From Candidatus Shapirobacteria bacterium (GTDB lineage Bacteria > Patescibacteriota > Microgenomatia > UBA12405), in assembly GCA_028701645.1 (NCBI GenBank), contig JAQVQI010000002.1, forward strand, positions 1 through 31,403: a stretch of 31,403 nt of DNA, read 5' to 3'. The notes beneath the pieces were generated by a model. It ran no database searches. It saw nothing but the letters and a program-made list of their open reading frames with translations, and had not been told where the DNA came from. This document shows, piece after piece, positions 1 through 8,646 of the stretch (the first letter of the stretch is position 1; the number at the start of each line of letters is the position of its first letter). The position numbers and the translations under genes were made by a program.

Positions 1-44
1 TAAAAAGCCAATATTTCCATGGAATTTCAGTTTCCTCCCTCATT

Positions 45-1130
45 TTATTTTAAAATCGATACTAAATTTATTTGTTTCAACATTTGCTTATTTTCAATTA
101 ATTGTCCACAACCCTTAATTACCGCCAACCCTGGTTCGTGAGCCACTTTGGTAAAAATTTTTGTCTCTCCTTCAATCATTTCCGCCAGTCCTTTTATTTT
201 AGCCCCGTTACCAACCAAGATAATTCCTTTTTTCAATATCTCATCCATCAATTCTGGGGGGGTTTCATCTAGTACTGCTGTCACTAACTTAACTATTTTG
301 TTAAGTTCCAAGGCAATTGCCTCTTCGACTTCGGTTGGTAGTAATTTTATTGTTTTTGGTAAACCAGTTTCCAAATCTCTACCCCTAATTAAGCCACCTC
401 CTTCTCCCCCAATTTTTACATTTTCAGCGCTGTTAGGTCCAATTAATAATCCATATTTTAGCCTAATAAAATTAACTATGGCGGTATCAAGTTCATTTCC
501 CGCCACCTTTGTTCCCCTCCCAACTACAACTCCTCCCATAGAAATGACACTAACTTCGGTTTTGCCTCCGCCAACATCTACAAGTAAAAGTCCTCCAGTA
601 GCATCAATTGGCAAACCAATCCCAATCGCCGCCAAAACTACTTCCTCAATTAAGATTACTTCTCTAGCCCCGGCCATAACCATAACCGATCTTATAGCTC
701 TTTTTTGAACTTGATTAATCGAACTCGGGACACCAACTATAACATTGGGTTTAAAAATTTTTGGATATTTTGATGGCACTTCATAAACTAATTTTAAATA
801 ATACGACATCAAACTTTCTAAACCTTCCAAATCAGAAATAACCCCATTCTTTAACGGGCTAATTACCTCTATTTGTTTGGGTTCTCTGTTCCATATTGAT
901 TTTGCCTTAAATCCATAGGCAATTGGACGAGTATTATTTGATTTAGGAGCTGATAGTCCAGTCCATCGTTTTTTCTTTTGTCGGGCCACCATTGTCGGCT
1001 CATCAACAACAATTCCCCTGTCTTTCAAATAAACCAAAGTATTATTTGTCCCCAAATCAATCCCAACATCCCAACTAAACAAATTAATTAAATCGTTTAT
1101 TTTTTCTTTAATACCAAAAAACTTCTTCAC
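45..1130 (-). CDS. mreB: MreB-like actin-family protein
   Basis: Actin/Hsp70-fold ATPase of the MreB family, which polymerises under the membrane and guides wall synthesis. The phosphate-1 motif DVGIDLGTNNTLVYL lies near the N-terminus and the phosphate-2 motif LLLVDVGGGKTEVSV in the middle. The C-terminal adenosine motif reads ILVGNGAKIKG where MreB usually has a TGGGALL-type sequence, so this is a divergent member or paralogue. I place the start at the GTG at 1130 (361 aa, beginning MKKFFGIKEKINDL). The frame stays open to an ATG at 1184, but that extension has no family-like sequence. On the minus strand an extended -10 (TGTTATAAT) ends six bases before the GTG, which suggests a leaderless mRNA. 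The gene is divergent from the O-antigen-ligase-like gene. Family assignment is firm; MreB proper versus paralogue is open. Confidence 0.85.
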   Translation of the reverse strand: MKKFFGIKEKINDLINLFSWDVGIDLGTNNTLVYLKDRGIVVDEPTMVARQKKKRWTGLSAPKSNNTRPIAYGFKAKSIWNREPKQIEVISPLKNGVISDLEGLESLMSYYLKLVYEVPSKYPKIFKPNVIVGVPSSINQVQKRAIRSVMVMAGAREVILIEEVVLAAIGIGLPIDATGGLLLVDVGGGKTEVSVISMGGVVVGRGTKVAGNELDTAIVNFIRLKYGLLIGPNSAENVKIGGEGGGLIRGRDLETGLPKTIKLLPTEVEEAIALELNKIVKLVTAVLDETPPELMDEILKKGIILVGNGAKIKGLAEMIEGETKIFTKVAHEPGLAVIKGCGQLIENKQMLKQINLVSILK

Positions 1131-1136
1131 TCTAAA

Positions 1137-1145
1137 ATTATAACA
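1137..1145 (-). promoter_or_regulatory. Extended -10 promoter, leaderless start of mreB
   Basis: On the minus strand TGTTATAAT is followed by exactly six bases and then the GTG at 1130. The geometry puts the transcription start at or next to the start codon. No convincing -35 is visible, as is usual with a TGn extended -10. Confidence 0.55.
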
Positions 1146-1182
1146 ACTTGCGGTCTCTTTTGGGTTACAATAAATGAATCTC

Positions 1183-3153
<1,971 letters not shown>

Positions 3154-3163
3154 AAATTAGATA

Positions 3164-3715
3164 TTAGAAATTTTTTATTTTTGTTTCCACCATATCCTTT
3201 CCATTCCACCTATAAAACTTTCCTCCCTCTTTTTTGATATAGTCGATAAACAGTACTCCGTTCAAATGGTCATATTCATGCTGCCACACAATTGCCTCAA
3301 AACCCGACAATTCTTTTCTTTTTGAAACAAGTTTTTCTCCCCTTAAATCTTTCCACTCAATTTTTAATTTAAAATACCTTTTTACTGTCCCAAAAAAATC
3401 TGGCACCGACAAACAACCTTCCAAAAAATCTTCTTCTTTATTATCTTTACCAACTATTTTAGGATAAGCCTTTTCTCCGAATGTTTTAATAATCTTTGGA
3501 TTGATATATACTTCGACTTTTTTATCACTCTTTTTTATTCCAAAAAATCTTTTAGTTATTCCCAGCTGAATTGCCGCCAATCCAGCCGCATTCTCTCCTT
3601 TAGCCAAGTCATCTTTTAATATTTCTACTTGACTTAAGAAAGTATCATCAATTTGTTTTATTTCTTCAGATACTTGTCTTAAAGTTTCATCTGGGTAAAT
3701 TAATATTTTTGCCAT
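3164..3715 (-). CDS. def: Peptide deformylase
   Basis: Removes the formyl group from the N-terminal methionine of new proteins. All three family motifs are present in order: AGLAAIQLG (motif 1), EGCLSVP with the metal-ligand Cys (motif 2) and QHEYDHLNG with both His ligands and the catalytic Glu (motif 3). I start at the ATG at 3715 (MAKILIYPDETLRQVSEE, 183 aa), the usual N-terminus for the family. Five extra upstream codons are open to an ATG at 3730. The gene is divergent from fmt, the enzyme that adds the formyl group, so the two steps share an intergenic region. A TAAAAT box lies five bases upstream of the chosen start and fits a leaderless transcript. Confidence 0.93.
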   Translation of the reverse strand: MAKILIYPDETLRQVSEEIKQIDDTFLSQVEILKDDLAKGENAAGLAAIQLGITKRFFGIKKSDKKVEVYINPKIIKTFGEKAYPKIVGKDNKEEDFLEGCLSVPDFFGTVKRYFKLKIEWKDLRGEKLVSKRKELSGFEAIVWQHEYDHLNGVLFIDYIKKEGGKFYRWNGKDMVETKIKNF

Positions 3716-3748
3716 AAGGTATTTTAACAAATCAAACTGAACCTAAGA

Positions 3749-3754
3749 TATAAT
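3749..3754 (+). promoter_or_regulatory. Putative -10 box for fmt
   Basis: A TATAAT hexamer lies 51 bases before the fmt ATG. It would start a leader of about 45 bases that contains the 26-bp palindrome at 3767-3792. No clear -35 is visible. Confidence 0.4.
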
Positions 3755-3766
3755 GTAAATATTATA

Positions 3767-3792
3767 TAGAGACGTTTTGCAAAACGTCTCTA
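3767..3792. repeat. Perfect 26-bp palindrome in the fmt leader
   Basis: The half-site TAGAGACGTTTTG is followed directly by its exact reverse complement, with no loop. It lies between the putative fmt -10 and the ATG. GAGACGTT-type palindromes occur as dispersed repeats in other bacterial genomes (from memory, not checked), so this could be one member. In RNA it would form a stable hairpin 14 bases upstream of the start codon. Confidence 0.8.
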
Positions 3793-3805
3793 CTATTAAA
3801 GCAAC

Positions 3806-4666
3806 ATGACCAACATCATTTTTTTCGGTTCTTCCGAATATTCCGTCATAATTCTTCAAAAACTTCTTAAAATCAAGGATTTTTTTATTTCCGCTGTGGT
3901 CACAAAAATTGACAAACCTGTTGGTCGTGATCAAAAAATAATTCCCAATCCTGTTGCCCTCTTTGCCAAACAACAAAACCTCAACCTCCTTCAAATCGAA
4001 TCTTTTACTTCTGAAGTTAAATTAGAAATTAGAAATTTGAAATCAGACATTGGTTTATGTGTCGCTTTTGGTCCGCCTTATTTTGACCAAGAAATGATTG
4101 ATCTTCCCAAATACAAAATTATCAATATTCACCCTTCTCCTCTACCAAAATACCGAGGTGCCACACCTGGTCCTTGGCAAATTATCAACGGTGAGACCAA
4201 ATCCGCTGTCACTTTTTTTCAAATTGACTGTCTTCCTGATCATGGTCCCATAATTTCCCAAATTCCTTTCGATGTAACTCCCACTGAAACCTCTGTTACT
4301 TTTTACCAAAAGGCTTTTGCTCTAGCCGCAAATTCACTTGAAGCTATTTTAAAAAAATATATCAACGATCGACAATCAACGATCGACAATCTAATCCCCC
4401 AAGATCATACTCAAAAATCTTATTTTCCCAAGTTTGACAAAGACAGTGCTCAAATCAACTGGAGTTGGGATAACAACAAAATTAGCCGTTTTGTTCGAGC
4501 TCTCATTCCCTGGCCAGTCGCCTGGACTTATGTAACCAGCAAACAAGGCCAACAATTAAAAATGAAAATATTTAGCTTTAATACCGAACCTATCGAGGTT
4601 CAAATCGAAGGCAAAAAAAATACCAACTGGTCAGAGATATCTAAGTATTATCTAGTCCAAAAATAA
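3806..4666 (+). CDS. fmt: Methionyl-tRNA formyltransferase
   Basis: Formylates initiator Met-tRNA using 10-formyl-tetrahydrofolate. The N-terminal Rossmann part begins MTNIIFFGSSEYSVIILQ. The catalytic region carries HPSPLPKYRGATPGPW, where the H and the SxLPxxRG-type loop match the formyltransferase family, followed by DHGPIISQ. At 286 aa it is slightly shorter than the usual ~310, and the C-terminal tRNA-binding domain (from about FDKDSAQINWSWDNNKISRF) is compact. Two stretches look like inserted repeat words: VKLEIRNLKSD (4019-4042) and INDRQSTIDN (4362-4391), the latter near the junction between the domains. It is divergent from def and convergent with rpmB. Confidence 0.9.
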   Translation: MTNIIFFGSSEYSVIILQKLLKIKDFFISAVVTKIDKPVGRDQKIIPNPVALFAKQQNLNLLQIESFTSEVKLEIRNLKSDIGLCVAFGPPYFDQEMIDLPKYKIINIHPSPLPKYRGATPGPWQIINGETKSAVTFFQIDCLPDHGPIISQIPFDVTPTETSVTFYQKAFALAANSLEAILKKYINDRQSTIDNLIPQDHTQKSYFPKFDKDSAQINWSWDNNKISRFVRALIPWPVAWTYVTSKQGQQLKMKIFSFNTEPIEVQIEGKKNTNWSEISKYYLVQK

Positions 4667-4686
4667 TTTCCCTTTATAAACAGTCT

Positions 4687-4893
4687 TTATTTAAGTTCCG
4701 TTTTTTGTTCTTTAACCTCTTTCTTTAGGCTTTTGATACACTTAGTGCAAAAACTACCGCTAATTTTATCTTCCCCAACACTAAAAGAAACTTTTTGAAT
4801 GTTTGCTTTGTAAGTTCTTGGAGTTCGATTTTGGGCGTGAGATCGGTTTCGACCAATCGCCGACTTTTTACCACATAAACTACATGTTCTCAT
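4687..4893 (-). CDS. rpmB: 50S ribosomal protein L28
   Basis: Small basic protein of the large ribosomal subunit, 68 aa. The N-terminus MRTCSLCGKKSAIGRNRSHA and the following NRTPRTYKANIQ match L28. Two CxxC pairs (CSLC near the start, CTKC near residue 53) make this the zinc-ribbon form. A TATTAT box on the minus strand ends eight bases before the ATG, and the same bases form a TATAAT for the divergent M50 protease gene. Its 3' end faces that of fmt. Confidence 0.93.
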   Translation of the reverse strand: MRTCSLCGKKSAIGRNRSHAQNRTPRTYKANIQKVSFSVGEDKISGSFCTKCIKSLKKEVKEQKTELK

Positions 4894-4900
4894 AGTAAGG

Positions 4901-4907
4901 TATAATA
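4901..4907. promoter_or_regulatory. Overlapping divergent -10 boxes (rpmB and M50 protease)
   Basis: TATAATA reads as TATAAT on the plus strand and TATTAT on the minus strand. The minus reading ends eight bases before the rpmB ATG, consistent with leaderless transcription. The plus reading gives a leader of about 20 bases before the ATG at 4932. Confidence 0.45.
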
Positions 4908-4931
4908 TCAGAACATTGATTTTTTTGAAAT

Positions 4932-5564
4932 ATGGAAATTATAATTAACCGTCTAATACCATTTCTCTGTCTAATTATTGCCATTACAGTGCATGAATTT
5001 TTTCACGCCTTTGCCGCCGACAAACTAGGCGATCCTACCCCCAGATCTTTTGGCCGTCTTAGTCTAAACCCTCTAGCTCACGCCGATCCCTTAGGAACAT
5101 TTCTGTTGCCATTGATGAGTACTTTAACTGGTATTCCAACCATTGGTTGGGCCAAACCAGTCACAATTGATCCTTTTAATTTTAAATATCCAAAAAGAGA
5201 CGAAATAATTGTTTCTTTAGCCGGACCATTTAGTAATTTTTTGCTTGCCACAATCTGTTCTTTATTAATTCGATTCGTCAACCCTGAATCATTTTTAATA
5301 AGTATCTTTTTTTACTTAATTTTGATTAATATTTCTCTTTTTGTTTTTAATTTATTACCAATACCACCACTTGACGGTTCCAAAGTCTTTCTAAATATTT
5401 TGTCTCCCCAATCACAAGAGAGATGGTCCCAAGCCTTTGATCGTTACGGATTAGTTCTACTTTTAATACTTGTCTTTTTACCTATTGGAAATAGTAGCTT
5501 ATTAAGTCTAATAATGAGTCCTATTGTCAACCTTATTTTTCGTTTTTTACTACCAATTGGTTAA
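4932..5564 (+). CDS. Site-2-protease-type zinc metalloprotease (family M50)
   Basis: Intramembrane metalloprotease homologue, 210 aa, with four to five hydrophobic segments. The zinc-binding motif HEFFH lies in the first segment (TVHEFFHAFAADKLGD). The second conserved block NLLPIPPLDGSKV supplies the Asp ligand. The GDPTPRSFGRLSLNPLAH stretch is typical of the short YwhC/Rv-type M50B subgroup. No PDZ domain is present, so it is not an RseP-like regulator, and the substrate is unknown. The last 32 bases overlap the 3' end of the minus-strand DUF1858 gene. Confidence 0.88.
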   Translation: MEIIINRLIPFLCLIIAITVHEFFHAFAADKLGDPTPRSFGRLSLNPLAHADPLGTFLLPLMSTLTGIPTIGWAKPVTIDPFNFKYPKRDEIIVSLAGPFSNFLLATICSLLIRFVNPESFLISIFFYLILINISLFVFNLLPIPPLDGSKVFLNILSPQSQERWSQAFDRYGLVLLLILVFLPIGNSSLLSLIMSPIVNLIFRFLLPIG

Positions 5565-5766
5565 GATCGTCCACCATTTTTTTAATTTCTTTTTGATCCA
5601 TCCCGTGAACCTGAGCCCCTTGTTCAAGTGTCTCCATCCCAGCGGCCATACACCCAATGCAGTGAAATCCATATTCATCCATCAACACACTCCCTAGTTC
5701 TGGATATCTATCAACTAAATCCCCAATTAATATATCTTTTGTAATTTCAATTTTTTGTTTTTTCAT
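5533..5766 (-). CDS. DUF1858-type small disulfide/redox protein
   Basis: A 77-aa protein matching the DUF1858 family pattern: ITKDILIGDLVDRYPELGSVL, then HCIGCMAAGMETLEQGA, then a short helical tail. The CxxC pair is the family hallmark. Members are found alone or fused to redox enzymes, and their biochemical role is not established. The 3' end overlaps the M50 gene tail to tail by 32 bases. A TATCC/TATATCC-rich AT stretch lies just upstream, but I cannot define a clear promoter. Confidence 0.8.
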   Translation of the reverse strand: MKKQKIEITKDILIGDLVDRYPELGSVLMDEYGFHCIGCMAAGMETLEQGAQVHGMDQKEIKKMVDDLNQLVVKNEK

Positions 5767-5844
5767 AAAGCAATTATATCCTAAATATCTAAAATACTAA
5801 TTTGCGAATTTACTAAAACTTTCCTCGCATTTATACCGCAAAAA

Positions 5845-6066
5845 GGCAAAACTACTGATAATCTGACTGGCTGATAAACTGAAAAACTGTTAGACTTAAT
5901 TGTCCTATCAAAAGCCCATGCTTTAAGAAGATGTTTTTTCTAGCTAAACTTCTTAAAAGGAAAATTTGTGTCTATTAAGATTCGTTTTATTAGACCGGTT
6001 TTCCCCACGTTTTTATAGCGTGGAAAAGTCACTATTGAAGCAAACTTTTGGTGGGACATTTTTGCC
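5845..6066. ncRNA. Candidate structured RNA in a gene-free spacer (strand uncertain)
   Basis: The 316-base spacer 5767-6082 has no convincing gene. GGCAAAA (5845-5851) pairs with TTTTGCC (6060-6066), closing a domain of about 220 bases. Inside are several hairpins: AAAGC-ccat-GCTTT (5911-5924), TTAAGAAG with CTTCTTAA (5923-5930/5949-5956, perfect 8 bp, competing by two bases with the previous one) and TTTTCCCCACG with CGTGGAAAA (5999-6009/6019-6027, one bulge). I found none of the conserved cores of RNase P RNA, tmRNA, SRP RNA or the riboswitches I know. Strand and function are unknown. Confidence 0.35.
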
Positions 6067-6077
6067 TATTTACACAA

Positions 6078-6093
6078 TCCCGCTACTGCGAGA
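6078..6093. repeat. TCCCGC...GCGRGA palindromic repeat, copy 1
   Basis: TCCCGCTACTGCGAGA is a near-perfect hairpin repeat related to copies at 12454-12469 and 26157-26172. It overlaps the 3' end of the minus-strand glycosyltransferase gene and supplies its last residues (Ser-Gln) and stop codon. Confidence 0.7.
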
Positions 6094-7246
6094 TATTTCT
6101 TAATTCCCTTTTCACCATCTCCAAAATCATTGGTAAAGTTTTTTTATTCGCTTCAGCCTCTATTTCAATATTTTTTCTAAACTTATTTTCATAATATTTT
6201 GGATTTTCTAAATATTCCACTAAGAATTTATTCATTTCATCAGTTTTTTCTTTCACCCAACCTAATTTTTTCTTTTTAATTAAGTCGATATTTCCGTCTT
6301 CTTGACCACCAATATGAGTAATTGCTACGAATGGTTTTTTACAAGCAACACAATCAAATAAAAAGTTTGGACCAGCTTTCCCAAAAACGATATCACAAGC
6401 CGTCAATACTTCAGTTATGTTTTCAATCCAACCCAAATGTTTAATTATTACCGTATCATCATTTTTTCTTAATCGAACAAACATTTTTTGGAACTGATTA
6501 ACCAAATTATAAGCAAATTTGTCCGTTCCAGTATTAATTACAAAACCAACCTTTTGGCTTAATGTTAATATAATTGGTAATATTTTTGGTAAAGAACTTG
6601 TTCCCAAGCTTCCTCCACCCAAAAAAATTACTGGCCGATCATCTTTAAAACCCAATTTTTCTCGACATTGCTGATAGTCATATTTTTTATACATATCCAA
6701 CCGTGTCCACCAACCAGTAATTTTCGTTTTTTCTTTCTTAAGACCATATTTAACACCTTCTTTTTGACCAACCTCATCATACAACAAATTTAAATCTGCA
6801 CCTTTTATAAAGGATATCGGATTAATCGTCCAAGGGTCAGCCACAACTGTCCACAATTTAAATTTTTTATTTTGTTTCTTGCGCCATTTAACCAAAGAGT
6901 GTGTATGAAAAAAATATGCCGAAATTATCAAATCTGGGTTTATTTTCTCCACCTCTTTTTTAATTTTAGGCAAATTTATAACAGAAATATCTTCTAATAT
7001 TTTTCTAGCAAATTCTTTTTTTTGAACGAATTGGTGGACAAAACTATTACTTTTTGGAAAATAACGATAACTAAAAATATAGAGATCTCCACCAATACCT
7101 GTATTAGCCTTTATTTCTCTAAAAACAACTTCATAGTTGTTTTCCACTTCTTTATCTTTTAAATAGCCAAAAATAGCTTTAGCAATTGACCTGTGCCCCC
7201 AAGGCATATCATCCGTCAACACTAAAATCTTTTTTTTCTTTTCCAT
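6083..7246 (-). CDS. GT28/MurG-superfamily glycosyltransferase (MGDG-synthase-like)
   Basis: A 387-aa GT-B fold protein. The N-terminus KKILVLTDDMPWGHRSIAKAI has the glycine/His-rich pattern of the MGDG synthase/processive glucosyltransferase branch. The C-terminal half contains IFLGGGSLGTSSLPKILP and the donor-binding region FGKAGPNFLFDCVACKKPFV, followed by GGQEDGNIDLIKKKKLGWV. No membrane-spanning segment is evident, so it is probably a peripheral enzyme on the inner face of the membrane making a glycolipid or lipid-linked sugar. The exact acceptor cannot be told. The stop codon lies in a palindromic repeat. A TAAAAT box lies seven to eight bases upstream of the ATG. Confidence 0.8.
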   Translation of the reverse strand: MEKKKKILVLTDDMPWGHRSIAKAIFGYLKDKEVENNYEVVFREIKANTGIGGDLYIFSYRYFPKSNSFVHQFVQKKEFARKILEDISVINLPKIKKEVEKINPDLIISAYFFHTHSLVKWRKKQNKKFKLWTVVADPWTINPISFIKGADLNLLYDEVGQKEGVKYGLKKEKTKITGWWTRLDMYKKYDYQQCREKLGFKDDRPVIFLGGGSLGTSSLPKILPIILTLSQKVGFVINTGTDKFAYNLVNQFQKMFVRLRKNDDTVIIKHLGWIENITEVLTACDIVFGKAGPNFLFDCVACKKPFVAITHIGGQEDGNIDLIKKKKLGWVKEKTDEMNKFLVEYLENPKYYENKFRKNIEIEAEANKKTLPMILEMVKRELRNISQ

Positions 7247-7280
7247 ATCCTATTATTTTACCTCAAACCCTTAGCTTTGT

Positions 7281-7289
7281 TGATATAAT
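7281..7289 (+). promoter_or_regulatory. Extended -10 promoter of the tRNA cluster
   Basis: TGATATAAT (TGn plus consensus -10) lies 30 bases before tRNA-Thr(TGT), putting the transcription start about 23 bases upstream of the mature tRNA. A second similar box, TGATACAAT at 7409-7417, precedes tRNA-Thr(GGT). Confidence 0.5.
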
Positions 7290-7318
7290 AACCCTGTACC
7301 TTAAAAAAATTAATTAAT

Positions 7319-7390
7319 GCCTGAGTAGCTCAGTGGTAGAGCAGCTGTTTTGTAAACAGCAGGTCGTCAGTCCAAATCTGACCTCAGGCT
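7319..7390 (+). tRNA. tRNA-Thr (anticodon TGT)
   Basis: The full cloverleaf can be drawn. The acceptor GCCTGAG pairs with CTCAGGC, the D stem is GCTC/GAGC, and the anticodon stem is GCTGT/ACAGC around TTTGTAA. The T stem GTCAG/CTGAC encloses loop TCCAAAT. The discriminator is T and CCA is not encoded. The T loop starts T-C-C rather than the near-universal T-T-C, which is unusual. Confidence 0.93.
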
Positions 7391-7431
7391 CACTTTTTCA
7401 ATCACTTTTGATACAATATCAAAGTAACAAC

Positions 7432-7504
7432 GCCCGGATAGCTCAGTTGGTAGAGCATCCCCTTGGTAAGGGGAAGGTCATGAATTCGAGTTTCATTCCG
7501 GGCT
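7432..7504 (+). tRNA. tRNA-Thr (anticodon GGT)
   Basis: The acceptor GCCCGGA pairs with TCCGGGC. The anticodon stem TCCCC/GGGGA encloses TTGGTAA (anticodon GGT). The T arm ATGAA-TTCGAGT-TTCAT is standard. CCA is not encoded. With the preceding gene it covers Thr codons ACA and ACC/ACT. Confidence 0.95.
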
Positions 7505-7541
7505 CATATCACTAAAGCGCTAATACTCTAACGCTCTAATT

Positions 7542-7624
7542 GGAGGGGTGCTCCGAATGGTAAGGAACTTGTTTTGAAAACAAGCGCCAGCAATGGCATG
7601 CAGGTTCAACTCCTGTCCCCTCCG
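7542..7624 (+). tRNA. tRNA-Ser (anticodon TGA)
   Basis: Acceptor GGAGGGG pairs with CCCCTCC, discriminator G. Anticodon stem CTTGT/ACAAG encloses TTTGAAA (anticodon TGA). The long variable arm after it (about 7575-7599) is the class II feature of tRNA-Ser. CCA is not encoded. The spacer before it (7510-7541) is made of repeat words such as CTCTAACGCTCTAA. Confidence 0.95.
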
Positions 7625-7641
7625 CTTTGTTATTATTAATT

Positions 7642-7989
7642 ATGTCTCCTGTCCAAAAGAAAATTTATCTAGTTTTTTTTAGTTTTATTTTATTAGCCTC
7701 TTTTTTTGCCATTTTTAAATTAATCCAACAAAACAAATCGTATTCAAATTCCACCTCGAAACCCACCCCCATCCCGCTGGAAACGGAAACCATCAGCTGG
7801 GATCAAGCCGAACAATTTATGTCAGAATGCCAAATAAAAAGTGTTTTTCAAAAACACGACCTATCCGTCACCATGCGTGGCTACAACAACCAAATCTATG
7901 AAACCACTGAGCCTAAAATTGATGACATTTTAAACCTAGCCAAAAAATATCAAGGCCCCTGCGACATTATTCAAATGATTAGCGAATAA
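7642..7989 (+). CDS. Small single-pass membrane protein, unknown function
   Basis: A 115-aa protein I do not recognise. One N-terminal membrane segment (about residues 7-27, IYLVFFSFILLASFFAIF) is followed by a Ser/Thr/Pro linker. The outer domain of about 70 residues contains WDQAEQFMSECQIKSVFQ and ends near CDIIQMISE, with two Cys that could form a disulfide. The ATG at 7642 is preferred over the in-frame TTG at 7627, which would begin only three bases after tRNA-Ser. A TATTAT box lies five bases before the ATG, fitting a leaderless message. It follows the tRNA cluster closely and may share its transcript. Confidence 0.65.
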   Translation: MSPVQKKIYLVFFSFILLASFFAIFKLIQQNKSYSNSTSKPTPIPLETETISWDQAEQFMSECQIKSVFQKHDLSVTMRGYNNQIYETTEPKIDDILNLAKKYQGPCDIIQMISE

Positions 7990-8048
7990 TGTTAAAATTA
8001 TTTATCTCAAGTAAAAATCCTTTTATTACAAGTTAATTGGAGGTTTTA

Positions 8049-8354
8049 ATGAATATTAGAATCAACGGTGTTAACTTAATAATTTCTCTAAAGGTCCGTA
8101 AAATGATCCATGAAAAATTTGTAATTAAATTGGATCAATTACTCCCTCAGTTTAATAATGAACTTAAAACAGCCTCGCTTAATATTCAAAAGGATAAAAA
8201 ATATAAAGACTATACCGCCAAATTTGACATGTCGCTCCCTGGTATGAAAAATCCTATTCATGCTGAAACCAAACATGACGATCTAACCGCAGTTATTGTC
8301 GATCTTCGCGAAACAGTCGAGCGACAAATTAAAAAATACAAACACGCCGACTAA
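8049..8354 (+). CDS. Ribosome hibernation factor-like protein (HPF/RaiA, S30AE fold)
   Basis: A 101-aa protein whose length and layout fit the N-terminal S30AE domain alone. N-terminal MNIRINGVNLIISLKVRKMI resembles the opening beta strand and helix of HPF. ASLNIQKDKKYKDYTAKFDMS and DLTAVIVDLRETVERQIKKYK match the strands and the last basic helix. Such proteins bind the 30S subunit and silence ribosomes under starvation. Sequence similarity is modest, so the call is moderate. The start is set by a clear Shine-Dalgarno site, GGAGG at 8039-8043, five bases before the ATG, which is rare in this window. It is followed closely by rpmG. Confidence 0.7.
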   Translation: MNIRINGVNLIISLKVRKMIHEKFVIKLDQLLPQFNNELKTASLNIQKDKKYKDYTAKFDMSLPGMKNPIHAETKHDDLTAVIVDLRETVERQIKKYKHAD

Positions 8355-8368
8355 AATTGATACTTTAT

Positions 8369-8398
8369 ACTTGATAAACTTTATAAACTTGATAAACT
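8369..8398. repeat. Direct repeat ACTTGATAAACT upstream of rpmG
   Basis: ACTTGATAAACT occurs at 8369-8380 and again at 8387-8398, separated by TTATAA. It is one of several spacer word-repeats in the window and lies six bases before the rpmG ATG. Confidence 0.7.
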
Positions 8399-8404
8399 AC
8401 GAAC

Positions 8405-8584
8405 ATGTCTAAATCTAAAAAAACACCCAGAATTTTAGTCGCTTTGTTATGTTCAGTTTGTGGCGCCCAAAATTACTTAACTGAAAAAAACAAAACCAAC
8501 ACTCCTGACAAGCTAAAGTTTGTCAAATACTGTAAATGGTGCAAAAAGAAAACCGAACATAAAGAAAGTATCAAGTTGAAATAA
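8405..8584 (+). CDS. rpmG: 50S ribosomal protein L33
   Basis: A 59-aa basic protein of the large subunit, read directly from the DNA. It starts MSKSKKTPRILVALLCSVCG, contains NYLTEKNKTNTPDKLKFVKYC and ends in a lysine-rich tail. The CSVC and CKWC pairs (residues 16-19 and 43-46) make the zinc-ribbon form of L33. The NYxTxKN...L.KYC pattern is diagnostic. No Shine-Dalgarno site is visible. It follows the hibernation-factor-like gene, so two ribosome-associated genes lie together. Confidence 0.93.
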   Translation: MSKSKKTPRILVALLCSVCGAQNYLTEKNKTNTPDKLKFVKYCKWCKKKTEHKESIKLK

Positions 8585-8646
8585 ATTCAACTTAAATTTT
8601 CAAATTCCAATTATAAAATTCCGAATAGTTTATAAATTGGTAATTA

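Noticed and set aside
148..708. A 186-codon open frame on the plus strand opposite mreB
   Set aside because: Its translation is low-complexity Ser/Pro/Thr/Ile, while the minus strand has clear actin-family motifs. It is a shadow of mreB.
3743..3994. 83-codon minus-strand frame opposite the start of fmt
   Set aside because: It is antisense to the well-supported fmt N-terminus and has no recognisable domain.
5820..5835. GCGAGGAAAGT on the minus strand as the start of RNase P RNA
   Set aside because: The following conserved RNase P bases are missing and the DUF1858 gene begins about 60 bases later, leaving no room for the ~350-base RNA.
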